Assembly (NCBI RefSeq): GCF_900107815.1 | Contig: NZ_FNRK01000008.1 | Coordinates: 1 to 64,000 of the forward strand | DNA from: Eubacterium aggregans | GTDB lineage: Bacteria > Bacillota > Clostridia > Eubacteriales > Eubacteriaceae | DNA length: 64,000 bases | Direction: 5' to 3' | In this document: positions 31,964 through 40,660 of the stretch, in pieces | Layout: every line of letters starts with the position of its first letter | Position numbering within the stretch: position 1 is the stretch's first letter | The notes under the pieces: model-generated | Told to the model about the DNA's origin: nothing | The model's database searches: none | The model's input: the letters and a program-made list of their open reading frames with translations, nothing else | Made by a program: the position numbers and the translations under genes

Positions 31964-33201
31964 GTGGGCCCCTGTCCCGGGTGGACCGATTGCTCCAGGA
32001 AAAATGGGGCGTACAGTCCCTGGACCGCAGGATCATCCAAAGCCATCAGCTGGAAGCTCTGAATCAACGCCTGCGCCAATATCATGGGGCCGGGATTCCT
32101 GGATATCCTCAACAAATCAATGGTTTGGAAGCCCTTTCGGATTTACCGATAATGGATCCGGCCAAGCTTGCAGTCCTGACCCCTAGCGTTTTGGGGATTT
32201 CCCAGCGATGGGTGGCGAAGATATCTACATTGAAGACCTCCGGCACCACGGGCCCAAGTAAACGCCTGTTTTTCAGCAGGGGTGATTTAGAAGAAACCCG
32301 TCATTTTTTCCAGGCAGGAATGCAGGAGGTCATCGGACCTGGGGATGTGGTCCTCATCGCCATGCCCGGTGTCCGGGAGGAAAGCCTTGCAGGTTTGATC
32401 TGCGGGGCGCTTTTCACATTTGGGGCTCGGGGGATCGTGCTGCCAGCTAATCTTTGCATTGACGCAGCGTGCCGCTACGGGGCAAGCCATGGGGTGACCA
32501 AGGCGATTGCGGCCCCCAATTTCCTCCTTGGCCTGTTACGTTACGCTAAAAGCCGCCGAATTCCCTTGGCTATAAATGGGGCGATTTTAAGCTCAGACCA
32601 TTGTCACCCGGTGGTGGTGCAGAGGCTCCAGGAAGAGCAGGGCTGTCGGTGCTTTAATCATTACGCCATGATGGAGACGGGCTGTGCCGGTGCAGTAGAA
32701 TGCGGAAGCCATCAGGGAATGCATATCTGGGAAGGGGGGCTTTTACTGGAAGTAGTGGACCCCTGCACCCTAAATCCCCTTCCCGATGGCGTCCAGGGTG
32801 AACTGCTCATCACCACCCTCGTAAGGCAGATCCAGCCCCTGCTGCGCTACCGTACCGGAGATCTTGGCAGGATGACCCATCACCCCTGCTCCTGCGGCGG
32901 AGCAACGGCCAGACTCTGGGATGTCATTCGCGCCGAAGGCCAGTGTACCTTTGGAAAGTGGAATGGGATTTTATTTGGCGATGCCCAAGTGGTGGATTAT
33001 GAGGTGACACAAAAGAATGGCGAACTGAAAATAAAAATAATTACGATCGCTGGATGGATTGAAAAAAGCACTGCGGATGCCTTGAGGGAAGTGGCTCCTG
33101 GTGGAGGGATCACCCTTTGTTCGATTCAAGGGAATGACCGGCTCATTGGAGGAAAGCAAAGGGTGACAGATGAAAAGGCATTGGCGGCGTCACTAAAGTA
33201 G
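31960..33201 (+). CDS. PaaK-like AMP-forming CoA ligase (DVU_1553-like)
   Basis: A 413-aa adenylate-forming enzyme related to phenylacetate-CoA ligase. The nucleotide loop is TLKTSGTTGPSKRLFFSRG (near residue 88), the tyrosine motif region is RCFNHYAMMETGCAGAVEC (near 230), and LLRYRTGDLGR near 295 is the hinge aspartate/arginine segment. A C-terminal lid domain follows. ATG 31960 overlaps the radical SAM stop by 4 bp (ATGA). The acid it activates is unknown. A product of an aldehyde oxidase is an acid, so activation of that acid is possible, but a role in cofactor maturation fits equally well. Confidence 0.75.
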   Translation: MSGPLSRVDRLLQEKWGVQSLDRRIIQSHQLEALNQRLRQYHGAGIPGYPQQINGLEALSDLPIMDPAKLAVLTPSVLGISQRWVAKISTLKTSGTTGPSKRLFFSRGDLEETRHFFQAGMQEVIGPGDVVLIAMPGVREESLAGLICGALFTFGARGIVLPANLCIDAACRYGASHGVTKAIAAPNFLLGLLRYAKSRRIPLAINGAILSSDHCHPVVVQRLQEEQGCRCFNHYAMMETGCAGAVECGSHQGMHIWEGGLLLEVVDPCTLNPLPDGVQGELLITTLVRQIQPLLRYRTGDLGRMTHHPCSCGGATARLWDVIRAEGQCTFGKWNGILFGDAQVVDYEVTQKNGELKIKIITIAGWIEKSTADALREVAPGGGITLCSIQGNDRLIGGKQRVTDEKALAASLK

Positions 33202-33246
33202 GGTAGAATAGGACACAATGAAACCATAATCAAAGAAGGGGCTGTA

Positions 33247-34131
33247 ATGACTTTAAATCAATTGAACTATTTTGTAGAAGTGGTTAAACAGAGTAATTTT
33301 ACCCGGGCAGCAGAAAAGCTTTATGTCAGCCAATCCACCCTGAGCAAGTCCATCCGGGCGGTGGAGCGGGAGGTCGAGATGGAGCTGATCAATCGCCAGG
33401 CTAAAGAATTTGCGTTGACCCCAGAAGGACAGATTTTTTACGATTATGCCCAGCGTATCCTCGATTTTTATGACGAGCAGACCACCGCATTATATGAACG
33501 TCTCCGCAGGACACCGGGAAGTTTGCATCTGGGGATGCCGCCAACTGCCGGAACCATCTATTTTTTTCCACTGCTTTACGATTATCGGAAGCTGTATCCC
33601 GCGGTGGATCTGAAAATCACAGAGATGACCTCCAAATCCGTTCAGCAGCTGGTCCACGAAGGTACCCTGGACATCGGTGTGGTTATTGAGCCCTTTTTCG
33701 ATGATAAGATGGTTACCCAAACCGTCTATACCTCTGAGGCTGTTTTGGTTGTGTCCAAAGATCACCCCCTGGCCAATCGGCGTTCGGTGGATTCGGCCGA
33801 TCTGGCCCAGGAGCAATTCCTTATGGTTTCCCGGGATTATATGTATTACGATGTGGTGATTGACCATTGCAAAGCGGCGGGCTACACCCCCAATATTACC
33901 TTTGAAAGCTCCCAATGGGATCTGATTTTAGAGATGGTGGCCGCGGGACAGGGCATCAGTATTCTCCCCAAACCCTTAGTGGATAAGCTATACAGCAAGC
34001 GGGTCCGTCAGATCCATCTGAAAAATCCAACCTTCCCCTGGGCCCTCACCCTGGTATACCGAAGGGATAAAGTCCTCACCGAGCCCATGAAGGATTTTCT
34101 GGCTCTGTGTGAAGAAGGCGGAGGGCGGTAG
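33247..34131 (+). CDS. LysR-family transcriptional regulator
   Basis: A 294-aa LysR protein. Residues 1-60 form the winged helix-turn-helix (NYFVEVVKQSNFTRAAEKLY, then VSQSTLSKSIRAVEREVEME), and residues 90-290 a two-lobed effector-binding domain (GSLHLGMPPTAGTIYFFPLL; LDIGVVIEPFFDD). It is encoded 45 bp after the CoA ligase on the same strand, so it may be part of the mop operon and control it. Its cognate site is not obvious; the region around 22832-22925 upstream of mop is the place to look. A structured element and terminator follow. Confidence 0.9.
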   Translation: MTLNQLNYFVEVVKQSNFTRAAEKLYVSQSTLSKSIRAVEREVEMELINRQAKEFALTPEGQIFYDYAQRILDFYDEQTTALYERLRRTPGSLHLGMPPTAGTIYFFPLLYDYRKLYPAVDLKITEMTSKSVQQLVHEGTLDIGVVIEPFFDDKMVTQTVYTSEAVLVVSKDHPLANRRSVDSADLAQEQFLMVSRDYMYYDVVIDHCKAAGYTPNITFESSQWDLILEMVAAGQGISILPKPLVDKLYSKRVRQIHLKNPTFPWALTLVYRRDKVLTEPMKDFLALCEEGGGR

Positions 34132-34140
34132 GGAAAGCTC

Positions 34141-34392
34141 TCTATCAGGCGCGGCGCGCAGCGAAGTAGTTGCACCGATGTCCGTCCACTTTGGTTCGCC
34201 CCACAAAATGAGGCTGTCCGTGGATTGTATGCCAGGCATTGCGACCTTGAGGCGAACAGGCGTAGCCTGTACGACGAGCGGGAGCATGATTGTTATACAA
34301 TCCGCGAACAGCCGCCCCATGGCCAGTATACTTCGCGGCGAACCTTTCGCTCGCGGCCACTCATCCCAGAACGCCATCCGCGTTCTTTTTTT
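34141..34392 (+). repeat. extended palindromic element or structured RNA, ending in an intrinsic terminator
   Basis: A 250-nt non-coding stretch between LysR and MFS genes with extensive self-pairing: a 19-nt stem (34212-34230 with 34295-34313, one mismatch and one G-T pair), an inner ACAGGC-GTA-GCCTGT hairpin at 34256-34270, GGTTCGCC (34193-34200) with GGCGAACC (34337-34344), and GCGAAGTA (34161-34168) with TACTTCGC (34329-34336), which would form an alternative or pseudoknot pairing. It ends in GAACGC-CATCC-GCGTTC-TTTTTTT (34369-34392). Open frames through it show no protein-like features. Confidence 0.7.
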
Positions 34393-34527
34393 GTGGCCCA
34401 GAGCGATGAATTCAATTCATGGCAGAATGAAATACAACCATTTTTCTTTTCTCCCGGACCATGCTAAGATGAGGTTAGAAAATCGCAATGGCCATCGCGA
34501 ACAAGCAGTACAGAAAGGGAGTATATT

Positions 34528-35724
34528 ATGGAGAATCAAATTAGCAAAGCCTCCACATCGAGGGCGGTTATCATTGAGTTCGTGATGTTTTTTACCTACG
34601 CATTCTTTGCCGTGAACTGGATTGCGGGGAGTACGCTGACACCGCAAATTATGGAATTCTTTAATCTTAAAACCTTTGCCTCCGCCACCTTCATTTCCAA
34701 CGCCATCACCCTGGCGAAAATCATTGGGAATTTCCTGGCAGCGGGCATTCTGGCCAAGCTTTTCCCCAAAAAGGCCATCGGCCTGGGGTCCCTCCTCATC
34801 GTAGCAGGGAGTGTACTGGCCATCTTCGCACCCCAGTATTGGCTCTTTATCCTCGGACGCTTTGTCATGGGATTTGGGGGCGCACTGTATGTGGTGTATT
34901 TCAGTCCCGTGGTCATTCACTATTTCAGTCCGGAAAAACGTCCCGCGGTCAATGCCCTGAACGGGGTCGCCTACAATGTAGGGGGCGTCATCGCCATGGT
35001 TATTGTCGGACCCGTCATTGTCTGGCTAAAAACCTGGCAGTATAGCATGGGCTTCTTCGCCATTATCAGTGCCATTCTGCTTGTCATCTGGCCCATCATC
35101 GGTCAGGACTTCGACTTAAACAGCGGAGCCGGGAAGGAGCAGGCGCCCTATGGGATGAAAGATGCCCTTAAAGAAAGAATCAATTGGTTGCTGCCCTTTA
35201 CGTATTCTGGGCTTTTAACCTTTTACATCGTCATGCTCAATATCTTCCCCATCTCCGGGGTAACGGTCATTGATGCCAAAACCTTAAGTGTTTTAGTAGC
35301 CGTGGGAGGGATTGTAGGTTCCTTAATGGCCATCGCCCTGGCAAAGGTTTATTTCAGGCGGCTCCCGGTGATCCGGTACAGTGGTCTGGCCCTTACCCTC
35401 TTTGGGTTATTGATGCTGATTACCAATAATGGCATCATCTCAGCGGTGGCGGCCTTCTGTGCAGGGGTGTGTATCTTCCTGCCGGTGACCTCCCTGGTGC
35501 TCATTCCTCAGGAGCTGCCAGGCATGACCCCCGGAAAGCTCACGGTGATTATGGGGCTGTTCTGGGCCATCTCGTATATTATAGAAACCATCGCCTATTT
35601 TGCCATTGGCCTGGCCATTGACAGCTTCGGCTATACAACGGGCTTATACATCGCCCTGGCCTTGAGTCTGACCTTCTTTGTCGGTTCCTTCCTTTTACCG
35701 GAAACCGGGAAGAAGAAAGCATAA
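34528..35724 (+). CDS. major facilitator superfamily transporter
   Basis: A 398-aa protein with about 12 hydrophobic segments. The loop after helix 2 carries an MFS-like basic turn (ILAKLFPKKAIGLGS near residue 78), and FILGRFVMGFGGALYVVYF near residue 112 corresponds to helix 4. ATG 34528 follows AAAGGGAG. The gene is 36 bp upstream of a CoA-transferase and probably co-transcribed with it, so it may carry a carboxylic acid that the transferase activates. The substrate cannot be read from the sequence. Confidence 0.82.
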   Translation: MENQISKASTSRAVIIEFVMFFTYAFFAVNWIAGSTLTPQIMEFFNLKTFASATFISNAITLAKIIGNFLAAGILAKLFPKKAIGLGSLLIVAGSVLAIFAPQYWLFILGRFVMGFGGALYVVYFSPVVIHYFSPEKRPAVNALNGVAYNVGGVIAMVIVGPVIVWLKTWQYSMGFFAIISAILLVIWPIIGQDFDLNSGAGKEQAPYGMKDALKERINWLLPFTYSGLLTFYIVMLNIFPISGVTVIDAKTLSVLVAVGGIVGSLMAIALAKVYFRRLPVIRYSGLALTLFGLLMLITNNGIISAVAAFCAGVCIFLPVTSLVLIPQELPGMTPGKLTVIMGLFWAISYIIETIAYFAIGLAIDSFGYTTGLYIALALSLTFFVGSFLLPETGKKKA

Positions 35725-35760
35725 GTGTGTGAATAGAGAACGAAAAGGAGATCAAACACG

Positions 35761-37095
35761 ATGAAATCTTACAAAACCATGTATGACGAGAAAAAGATGA
35801 CGGCTGAGGAGGCCCTGGAGCTCATTCAGGACGGTGATTATCTGTTTTCAGCCCAGGCTGCCGGAGAGCCGGCAGCCATTTTATCCAAGCTTCAGCATTT
35901 AAAAGAAACTGGGGTCAAGGGAACCACCCTGAACACCTGTTTGCCCCTTCAGTATTACGATGCCTTTAAGGACCCTGAGATGCCTGGGATTATGGATCAC
36001 AACGGCTGGTTTTTCAGCGGCGGCCTCCGGGATGCCCATCAGCATAAAATGGTGAGCTGCGTTCCCCAAAGCTCCACCTCCATCCTGCGCAAGACCCTCC
36101 AGCGCTTGGCCTATGAAAAGCGTCGGCCTGTGGTGCTGGCCACAGTATCTCCCATGGATGATCACGGCTATCTGTCCCTGTCCATCAGCGCTATCTACGA
36201 GCGGGACCTCATTAATCAAGGGGCGCTGACCATCTTAGAAGTCAATCCCAACTTTCCCCGGACCTTTGGGGATACCCAGGTGCATATTTCAGAGGTGGAT
36301 GCCCTGGTGGAATCCGATCGGCCCATCCCCATCAGTAATCCAGCACCCTATACGGATGTGGATGCCGCCATTGGCAAGCATGTCGCCTCTTTGGTAGAGG
36401 ATGGTTCCACCATTCAGCTGGGTATTGGCAATATCCCCAATGCCGTCGCCGCCGAATTGAAAAATAAAAAGCATTTGGGTATCCATACTGAGATGTTTAC
36501 TGAATCCATGGTGGACCTTATTGAATGCGGTGCCGTGGATAACTCCTGCAAGGGTCAGCTCGATGGGTATTCCGTGTGCTCCTTTACCATGGGTACCCAG
36601 CGCCTGTACGATTACGTCAATGATAATCCGGCCGTCCTCTTTAAGTCCTGTACCTTTACCAATGATCCCTATACCATTGGGAAGAACAAAAAATTTGTCT
36701 CCGTCAATGCGTCCTTAGAAGTTGACCTGACCGGACAATGTGCCTCGGAAACCGTGGGCTATCATCAATGGTCCGGGACCGGCGGGCAGTCGGAAACCGT
36801 TCAGGGATCGCAGATGTCTGAAGGGGGAAAATCCATTATCGCCATGCACGCCACTTACACCACTTTGGATGAAGAGGGGAACCCCGTCCTCCACTCCAAA
36901 ATCGTCCCCTTCCTCCATGAAGGCGCCGTGGTGACGACCTCCCGAAACGATACTGATTATGTGGTGACAGAGTATGGTATCGCCTGGCTCCGAGGCCTGA
37001 ATGTCAAACAACGGGCAGAAGCCCTCATTAACATCGCCCACCCCGATTTCAGGGAGGGATTGCGAAAACAAGCGGAAGAATATGAAATTTGGTAA
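35761..37095 (+). CDS. acetyl-CoA hydrolase/transferase family CoA-transferase
   Basis: A 444-aa class I CoA-transferase of the acetyl-CoA hydrolase/4-hydroxybutyrate CoA-transferase family. It moves CoA between acetyl-CoA and another carboxylic acid through a glutamyl-CoA intermediate. The catalytic glutamate is probably residue 244 in LGIHTEMFTESMVDL; the oxyanion region QLGIGNIPNAVAAEL precedes it and YVVTEYGIAWLRG marks the C-terminal domain. AAAGGAG precedes ATG 35761. It is clearly distinct in sequence from the butyryl-CoA transferase at 46867 although the fold is the same. Pairing with the MFS gene suggests use of an imported acid. Confidence 0.88.
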   Translation: MKSYKTMYDEKKMTAEEALELIQDGDYLFSAQAAGEPAAILSKLQHLKETGVKGTTLNTCLPLQYYDAFKDPEMPGIMDHNGWFFSGGLRDAHQHKMVSCVPQSSTSILRKTLQRLAYEKRRPVVLATVSPMDDHGYLSLSISAIYERDLINQGALTILEVNPNFPRTFGDTQVHISEVDALVESDRPIPISNPAPYTDVDAAIGKHVASLVEDGSTIQLGIGNIPNAVAAELKNKKHLGIHTEMFTESMVDLIECGAVDNSCKGQLDGYSVCSFTMGTQRLYDYVNDNPAVLFKSCTFTNDPYTIGKNKKFVSVNASLEVDLTGQCASETVGYHQWSGTGGQSETVQGSQMSEGGKSIIAMHATYTTLDEEGNPVLHSKIVPFLHEGAVVTTSRNDTDYVVTEYGIAWLRGLNVKQRAEALINIAHPDFREGLRKQAEEYEIW

Positions 37096-37100
37096 ATTCT

Positions 37101-37131
37101 AAGCAGGGAAATCCCCTGCTTTTCTTTTTTT
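37101..37131 (+). terminator. terminator after the CoA-transferase
   Basis: AAGCAGGG-AAAT-CCCCTGCTT followed by TTCTTTTTT. Confidence 0.82.
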
Positions 37132-37509
37132 AAGGGCAGTTTTAAACCAAATGAAATTCTTGGGCAAATGAACCGATTCCTTCAAATGAAAAAACAGACA
37201 ATTTGGATAAACCGTCCATGGCATTTCGGGAAAAGAATAGTTATAATAAAAAAATCGGATGTAATCCATGTAAATATGTAAGTGTGTGTAAACTCTTTTT
37301 ATTACGGGTAAAAAGAGATATAATGACAATCAATATAGTTTTTTTAAAAGAATTGGGTATACATGAACATCTATTATAAAGAGTGTCATTAATAATAATA
37401 GGAAAAACCTTAAGAGCGACTGCGTAGAATTGTATTCTGGAAAATTAAAGTAAACACTAAAAAAGAAGAATGTATAACCTTTTCAACAGAAAATTATCTT
37501 GTTATTATC
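37132..37509. other. AT-rich intergenic stretch
   Basis: About 380 bp between the CoA-transferase terminator and the thl promoter. I see no convincing gene: a 76-codon minus-strand frame (37099-37329) has no ribosome site of quality and overlaps the terminator. It may hold regulatory sites for the butyrate operon. Confidence 0.5.
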
Positions 37510-37537
37510 TTGACAAACTCCCAAAATGTGCTAGTAT
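37510..37537 (+). promoter_or_regulatory. promoter of the butyrate operon
   Basis: TTGACA (37510-37515), a 16-bp spacer and TAGTAT (37532-37537), with TGC before the -10 (extended -10). This fits strong constitutive expression. Confidence 0.8.
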
Positions 37538-37550
37538 TGTTATATATTTA

Positions 37551-37583
37551 ACAGACGGTCCCACGAGCATTCGGTTCGTCTGT
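37551..37583 (+). promoter_or_regulatory. 5'-leader hairpin of the butyrate mRNA
   Basis: ACAGACG (37551-37557) pairs with CGTCTGT (37577-37583), with an inner ACGA/TCGT helix. It sits at the very 5' end of the predicted transcript, where such stems commonly protect mRNA. Confidence 0.65.
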
Positions 37584-37636
37584 CAAAATAAAAAAATAAT
37601 CACAAAGTAATGTGAGATTTAATGGAGGGTATCAAA

Positions 37637-38818
37637 GTGGCAAAAGAAGTTGTATTAGCCGGCGCTTGCCGTACCGCTATTGGTAGTTTTGGGGGAAGCC
37701 TGAAGGGTGTACCCGTTGCAGAACTGGGAACCATCGTTATCAAGGAAGCAATGAAACGTGCAGGCATCAAGCCGGAAGACGTCGATGAAGTCCTCATGGG
37801 CTGCGTGCTTCAGGCAGCACAGGGACAAAGCGTCGCCCGTCAGTCTGCTGTCAACGCTGGAATTCCAGTGGAAGTACCTGCTTTAACCATGAATAATCTG
37901 TGTGGCTCTGGGCTGAAATGTATCAACCTGGCTGCTACTATGATCCAGAACGGCGAAGCGGATGTCATTATCGCCGGTGGGATGGAAAATATGTCGGCAG
38001 CACCCTACGCTGTGCCCCAGGGCCGTTACGGCTACAGAATGGGCGATGGCCAGTTCGTCGATACCATGATCAAAGATGGTTTGACCGATGCCTTCAACAA
38101 TTATCACATGGGTGTCACCGCTGAAAATGTTGCTGAAAAATACGGCATCACCCGGGAAATGCAGGATGAATTTGCCGCCAACAGCCAGCAGAAATGCGAA
38201 GCTGCCCAGGCCGCTGGCAAATTCGACGATGAAATCGTCCCTGTTCCGGTTAAAGTAAAAAGAGATATCGTCGAATTCAAGGTTGATGAATTCCCGAGAA
38301 AAGGCGTTACTGCAGAAGGCTTATCCAAGCTGAAACCTTGCTTTAAGAAAGACGGTACAGTTACCGCTGCTTCCGCTTCTGGAATTAATGATGGGGCTGC
38401 TGCTATCGTCGTGATGTCTGCTGAAAAAGCAAAAGAACTGGGCGTGAAACCCTTAGCCCGTTTCGTCGTTGGCGCATCCGCTGGCTGCGATCCGTCCATC
38501 ATGGGTGCTGGCCCCATCTTCTCCAGCCGTAAAGCCTTTGAAAAATCTGGCCTGACCATTGACGATATGGACCTGGTCGAAGCTAACGAAGCCTTTGCTG
38601 CACAGTCCTGTGCTGTTGGTCAGGAACTGGGAATTCCCGCAGAAAAGCTTAACGTTAATGGCGGCGCCATTGCCTTAGGCCATCCCGTCGGCTGCTCCGG
38701 TACCCGGATCATGGTTACCCTGCTCCACGAAATGCAGAAGACTGGGGCCAAAAAAGGCTTAGCAACCTTATGTGTTGGCGGTGGTATGGGCGTTTCCACC
38801 ATCGTAGAAGCACTGTAA
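37637..38818 (+). CDS. thlA: acetyl-CoA C-acetyltransferase (thiolase)
   Basis: A 393-aa biosynthetic thiolase that condenses two acetyl-CoA to acetoacetyl-CoA, the first step to butyrate. The acyl-carrying cysteine is in [15 protein letters not shown] (near residue 88), the histidine in [17 protein letters not shown] (near 349) and the second cysteine in [12 protein letters not shown] (near 379). GTG 37637 is preferred because GGAGGG lies seven bases before it; an ATG at 37622 would place that ribosome site inside the gene. It is the first gene of the thl-crt-hbd-bcd-etfB-etfA operon. Confidence 0.96.
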   Translation: MAKEVVLAGACRTAIGSFGGSLKGVPVAELGTIVIKEAMKRAGIKPEDVDEVLMGCVLQAAQGQSVARQSAVNAGIPVEVPALTMNNLCGSGLKCINLAATMIQNGEADVIIAGGMENMSAAPYAVPQGRYGYRMGDGQFVDTMIKDGLTDAFNNYHMGVTAENVAEKYGITREMQDEFAANSQQKCEAAQAAGKFDDEIVPVPVKVKRDIVEFKVDEFPRKGVTAEGLSKLKPCFKKDGTVTAASASGINDGAAAIVVMSAEKAKELGVKPLARFVVGASAGCDPSIMGAGPIFSSRKAFEKSGLTIDDMDLVEANEAFAAQSCAVGQELGIPAEKLNVNGGAIALGHPVGCSGTRIMVTLLHEMQKTGAKKGLATLCVGGGMGVSTIVEAL

Positions 38819-38843
38819 TTCCAGATAAAAGAGGACTAAAACC

Positions 38844-39620
38844 ATGGGTTTTGTAAAATATGAAGCAGACGGTGCGATTGCCGTCATCACTATCAATCGT
38901 GAAAAGGCATTAAATGCTCTGAATTCTGAGGTTCTGACCGATTTAGACGCCGTTATTGATGCAGTGGATTTAGATACTGTTCGCTGTCTGGTGCTCACCG
39001 GTGCAGGACAGAAATCCTTTGTGGCCGGGGCAGACATCGGCGAAATGTCAAATGATACTGTCGCCCAGGGACAAGCTCTTGCTGAAAAGGGCAATGCCGT
39101 CTTTAGAAAACTGGAAACCCTTCCCATCCCCGTCATTGCAGCTGTTAACGGCTTCGCACTGGGTGGTGGCTGTGAATTATGCATGAGCTGTGACATCCGT
39201 CTGGCTTCTGAAAATGCGCTCTTCGGCCAGCCGGAAACTGGTCTGGGGATTACCCCTGGTTTCGGTGGGACCCAGCGCCTGATGCGCCGGATTCCCGTGG
39301 GAAAGGCCAAGGAAATGATCTATGCCTGCACCAACATCAAGGCCGACGAAGCCCTTCAGTGGGGGTTAGTCAATGGCGTTTATGCAGCAGAAGAGCTGAT
39401 GCCCGCTGCATTAAAGCTGGCAGGTAAAATTGCAAAGAATGCCCCCATTGCCGTACGCAATGCCAAGAAGGCTATGAACGACGGCATCGAAGTGGACATC
39501 GAAAAAGGCATTGAAATCGAATGTGACCTGTTCGGAAAATGCTTTGAAACGGCAGATCAAAAAGAAGGAATGGCCGCTTTCCTCGAAAAGAGAAAGCACG
39601 AACCTTTTAAAAACTGCTAA
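38844..39620 (+). CDS. crt: 3-hydroxybutyryl-CoA dehydratase (crotonase)
   Basis: A 258-aa enoyl-CoA hydratase-fold enzyme that makes crotonyl-CoA from 3-hydroxybutyryl-CoA. The oxyanion-hole segments are SFVAGADIGEMS (near residue 62) and VNGFALGGGCELCMSCD (near 103), and the two catalytic glutamates lie in CELCMS and GQPETGLGITPGFGG (near 131). It follows thlA by 25 bp with an AGAGGA ribosome site. A stem-loop lies between it and hbd. Confidence 0.95.
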   Translation: MGFVKYEADGAIAVITINREKALNALNSEVLTDLDAVIDAVDLDTVRCLVLTGAGQKSFVAGADIGEMSNDTVAQGQALAEKGNAVFRKLETLPIPVIAAVNGFALGGGCELCMSCDIRLASENALFGQPETGLGITPGFGGTQRLMRRIPVGKAKEMIYACTNIKADEALQWGLVNGVYAAEELMPAALKLAGKIAKNAPIAVRNAKKAMNDGIEVDIEKGIEIECDLFGKCFETADQKEGMAAFLEKRKHEPFKNC

Positions 39621-39653
39621 TTTAAGTACCTTATATATAAGATACAGAAAATA

Positions 39654-39687
39654 GAAAGAGGGAACTCCCACCGGGGTTTCCTCTTTA
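39654..39687 (+). promoter_or_regulatory. intercistronic stem-loop between crt and hbd
   Basis: AAAGAGGGAAC pairs with GTTTCCTCTTT (a near-continuous helix), with no long T tract at its end. It could be a processing or stability element, or a leaky terminator. Confidence 0.6.
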
Positions 39688-39715
39688 CAAAGAAAAAAAC
39701 TAGGAGGACTCTACA

Positions 39716-40555
39716 ATGAAAGTTGGCGTTATTGGCGCAGGGACAATGGGATCTGGTATTGCCCAGGTTTTTGCAGCTACCGATGGTTATGAAGTCGTAT
39801 TGTGCGATATTAAACAGGAATTTGCCGATGGCGGAAAAGCTAAGATTGAAAAAGCATTAACCAAGCAGGTCGCAAAGGGCCGCATGGAAGAAGCTAAAAA
39901 AGATGAAATCTTAGGTAAGATTACAACTGGCTTAAGAGACAAGGTAGCAGATTGTGATCTGGTTGTTGAAGCAGTGTTAGAACAGATGGAAATGAAGCAT
40001 GAGCTCTTTGGGGCCCTTCAGGAAATCTGCAAACCGGACTGTATTTTCGCTTCCAACACGTCATCCTTATCCCTTACCGAAATGAGCAAGGGCTTGGATC
40101 GCGCCGTTATTGGAATGCACTTCTTCAACCCCGTTCCGATGATGAAATTAGTCGAAGTTATCGCTGGCTACAACACCGATCAGGAAACCGTTGATAAAAT
40201 CTTTGAAATTTCCAAGGAAATCGGAAAAACCCCTGTACAGGTTCAGGAAGCAGCTGGCTTTGCCGTCAACCGAATTCTGGTCCCCATGATCAACGAAGCC
40301 ATCGGCGTTTATGCTGCTGGCACCGCTTCTGTCGAAGATATCGATACCGCCATGAAGCTGGGCTGTAACCATCCCATGGGACCTCTGGCCCTAGGCGATT
40401 TAATTGGTCTGGATGTCGTTTTAGCCATTATGGATGTACTCCAGGCTGAAACTGGACAGGATAAATACGCTGCGGAACCCCTTCTGAGAAAGATGGTTCG
40501 CGGTGGAGCACTTGGTATGAAGACCGGTAAGGGCTTCTACGATTACAGCAAATAA
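39716..40555 (+). CDS. hbd: 3-hydroxybutyryl-CoA dehydrogenase
   Basis: A 279-aa NAD(P)-dependent dehydrogenase that reduces acetoacetyl-CoA to 3-hydroxybutyryl-CoA. The nucleotide loop is [18 protein letters not shown] at residues 2-19, the catalytic histidine-glutamate pair is in [19 protein letters not shown] (near 138), and [18 protein letters not shown] (near 220) belongs to the C-terminal dimer domain. A GAGGA ribosome site precedes the ATG. Length is typical. Confidence 0.96.
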   Translation: MKVGVIGAGTMGSGIAQVFAATDGYEVVLCDIKQEFADGGKAKIEKALTKQVAKGRMEEAKKDEILGKITTGLRDKVADCDLVVEAVLEQMEMKHELFGALQEICKPDCIFASNTSSLSLTEMSKGLDRAVIGMHFFNPVPMMKLVEVIAGYNTDQETVDKIFEISKEIGKTPVQVQEAAGFAVNRILVPMINEAIGVYAAGTASVEDIDTAMKLGCNHPMGPLALGDLIGLDVVLAIMDVLQAETGQDKYAAEPLLRKMVRGGALGMKTGKGFYDYSK

Positions 40556-40567
40556 AAAGTCTTTAAC

Positions 40568-40611
40568 AGGCATGGGCTGATGCGGCAATGCCGGCTGCAC
40601 AGCCGATGCCT
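40568..40611 (+). promoter_or_regulatory. intercistronic stem-loop between hbd and bcd
   Basis: AGGCAT-G-GGCTG pairs with CAGCC-G-ATGCCT around a GC-rich loop that can fold further. A T-poor end argues against full termination; it may set the ratio of upstream to downstream message. Confidence 0.6.
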
Positions 40612-40660
40612 TTATCTGTCTCCAAGTGGGGATGTTAAAGAAAAATTTAGGAGGAACAGT

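Noticed and set aside
34109-34585. A 158-codon frame between the LysR and MFS genes
   Set aside because: It runs through hairpins and a terminator, lacks a ribosome site and overlaps the start of the transporter gene.
37099-37329. A 76-codon minus-strand frame after the CoA-transferase
   Set aside because: AT-rich, overlaps the terminator, no good ribosome site and no neighbours to support it.
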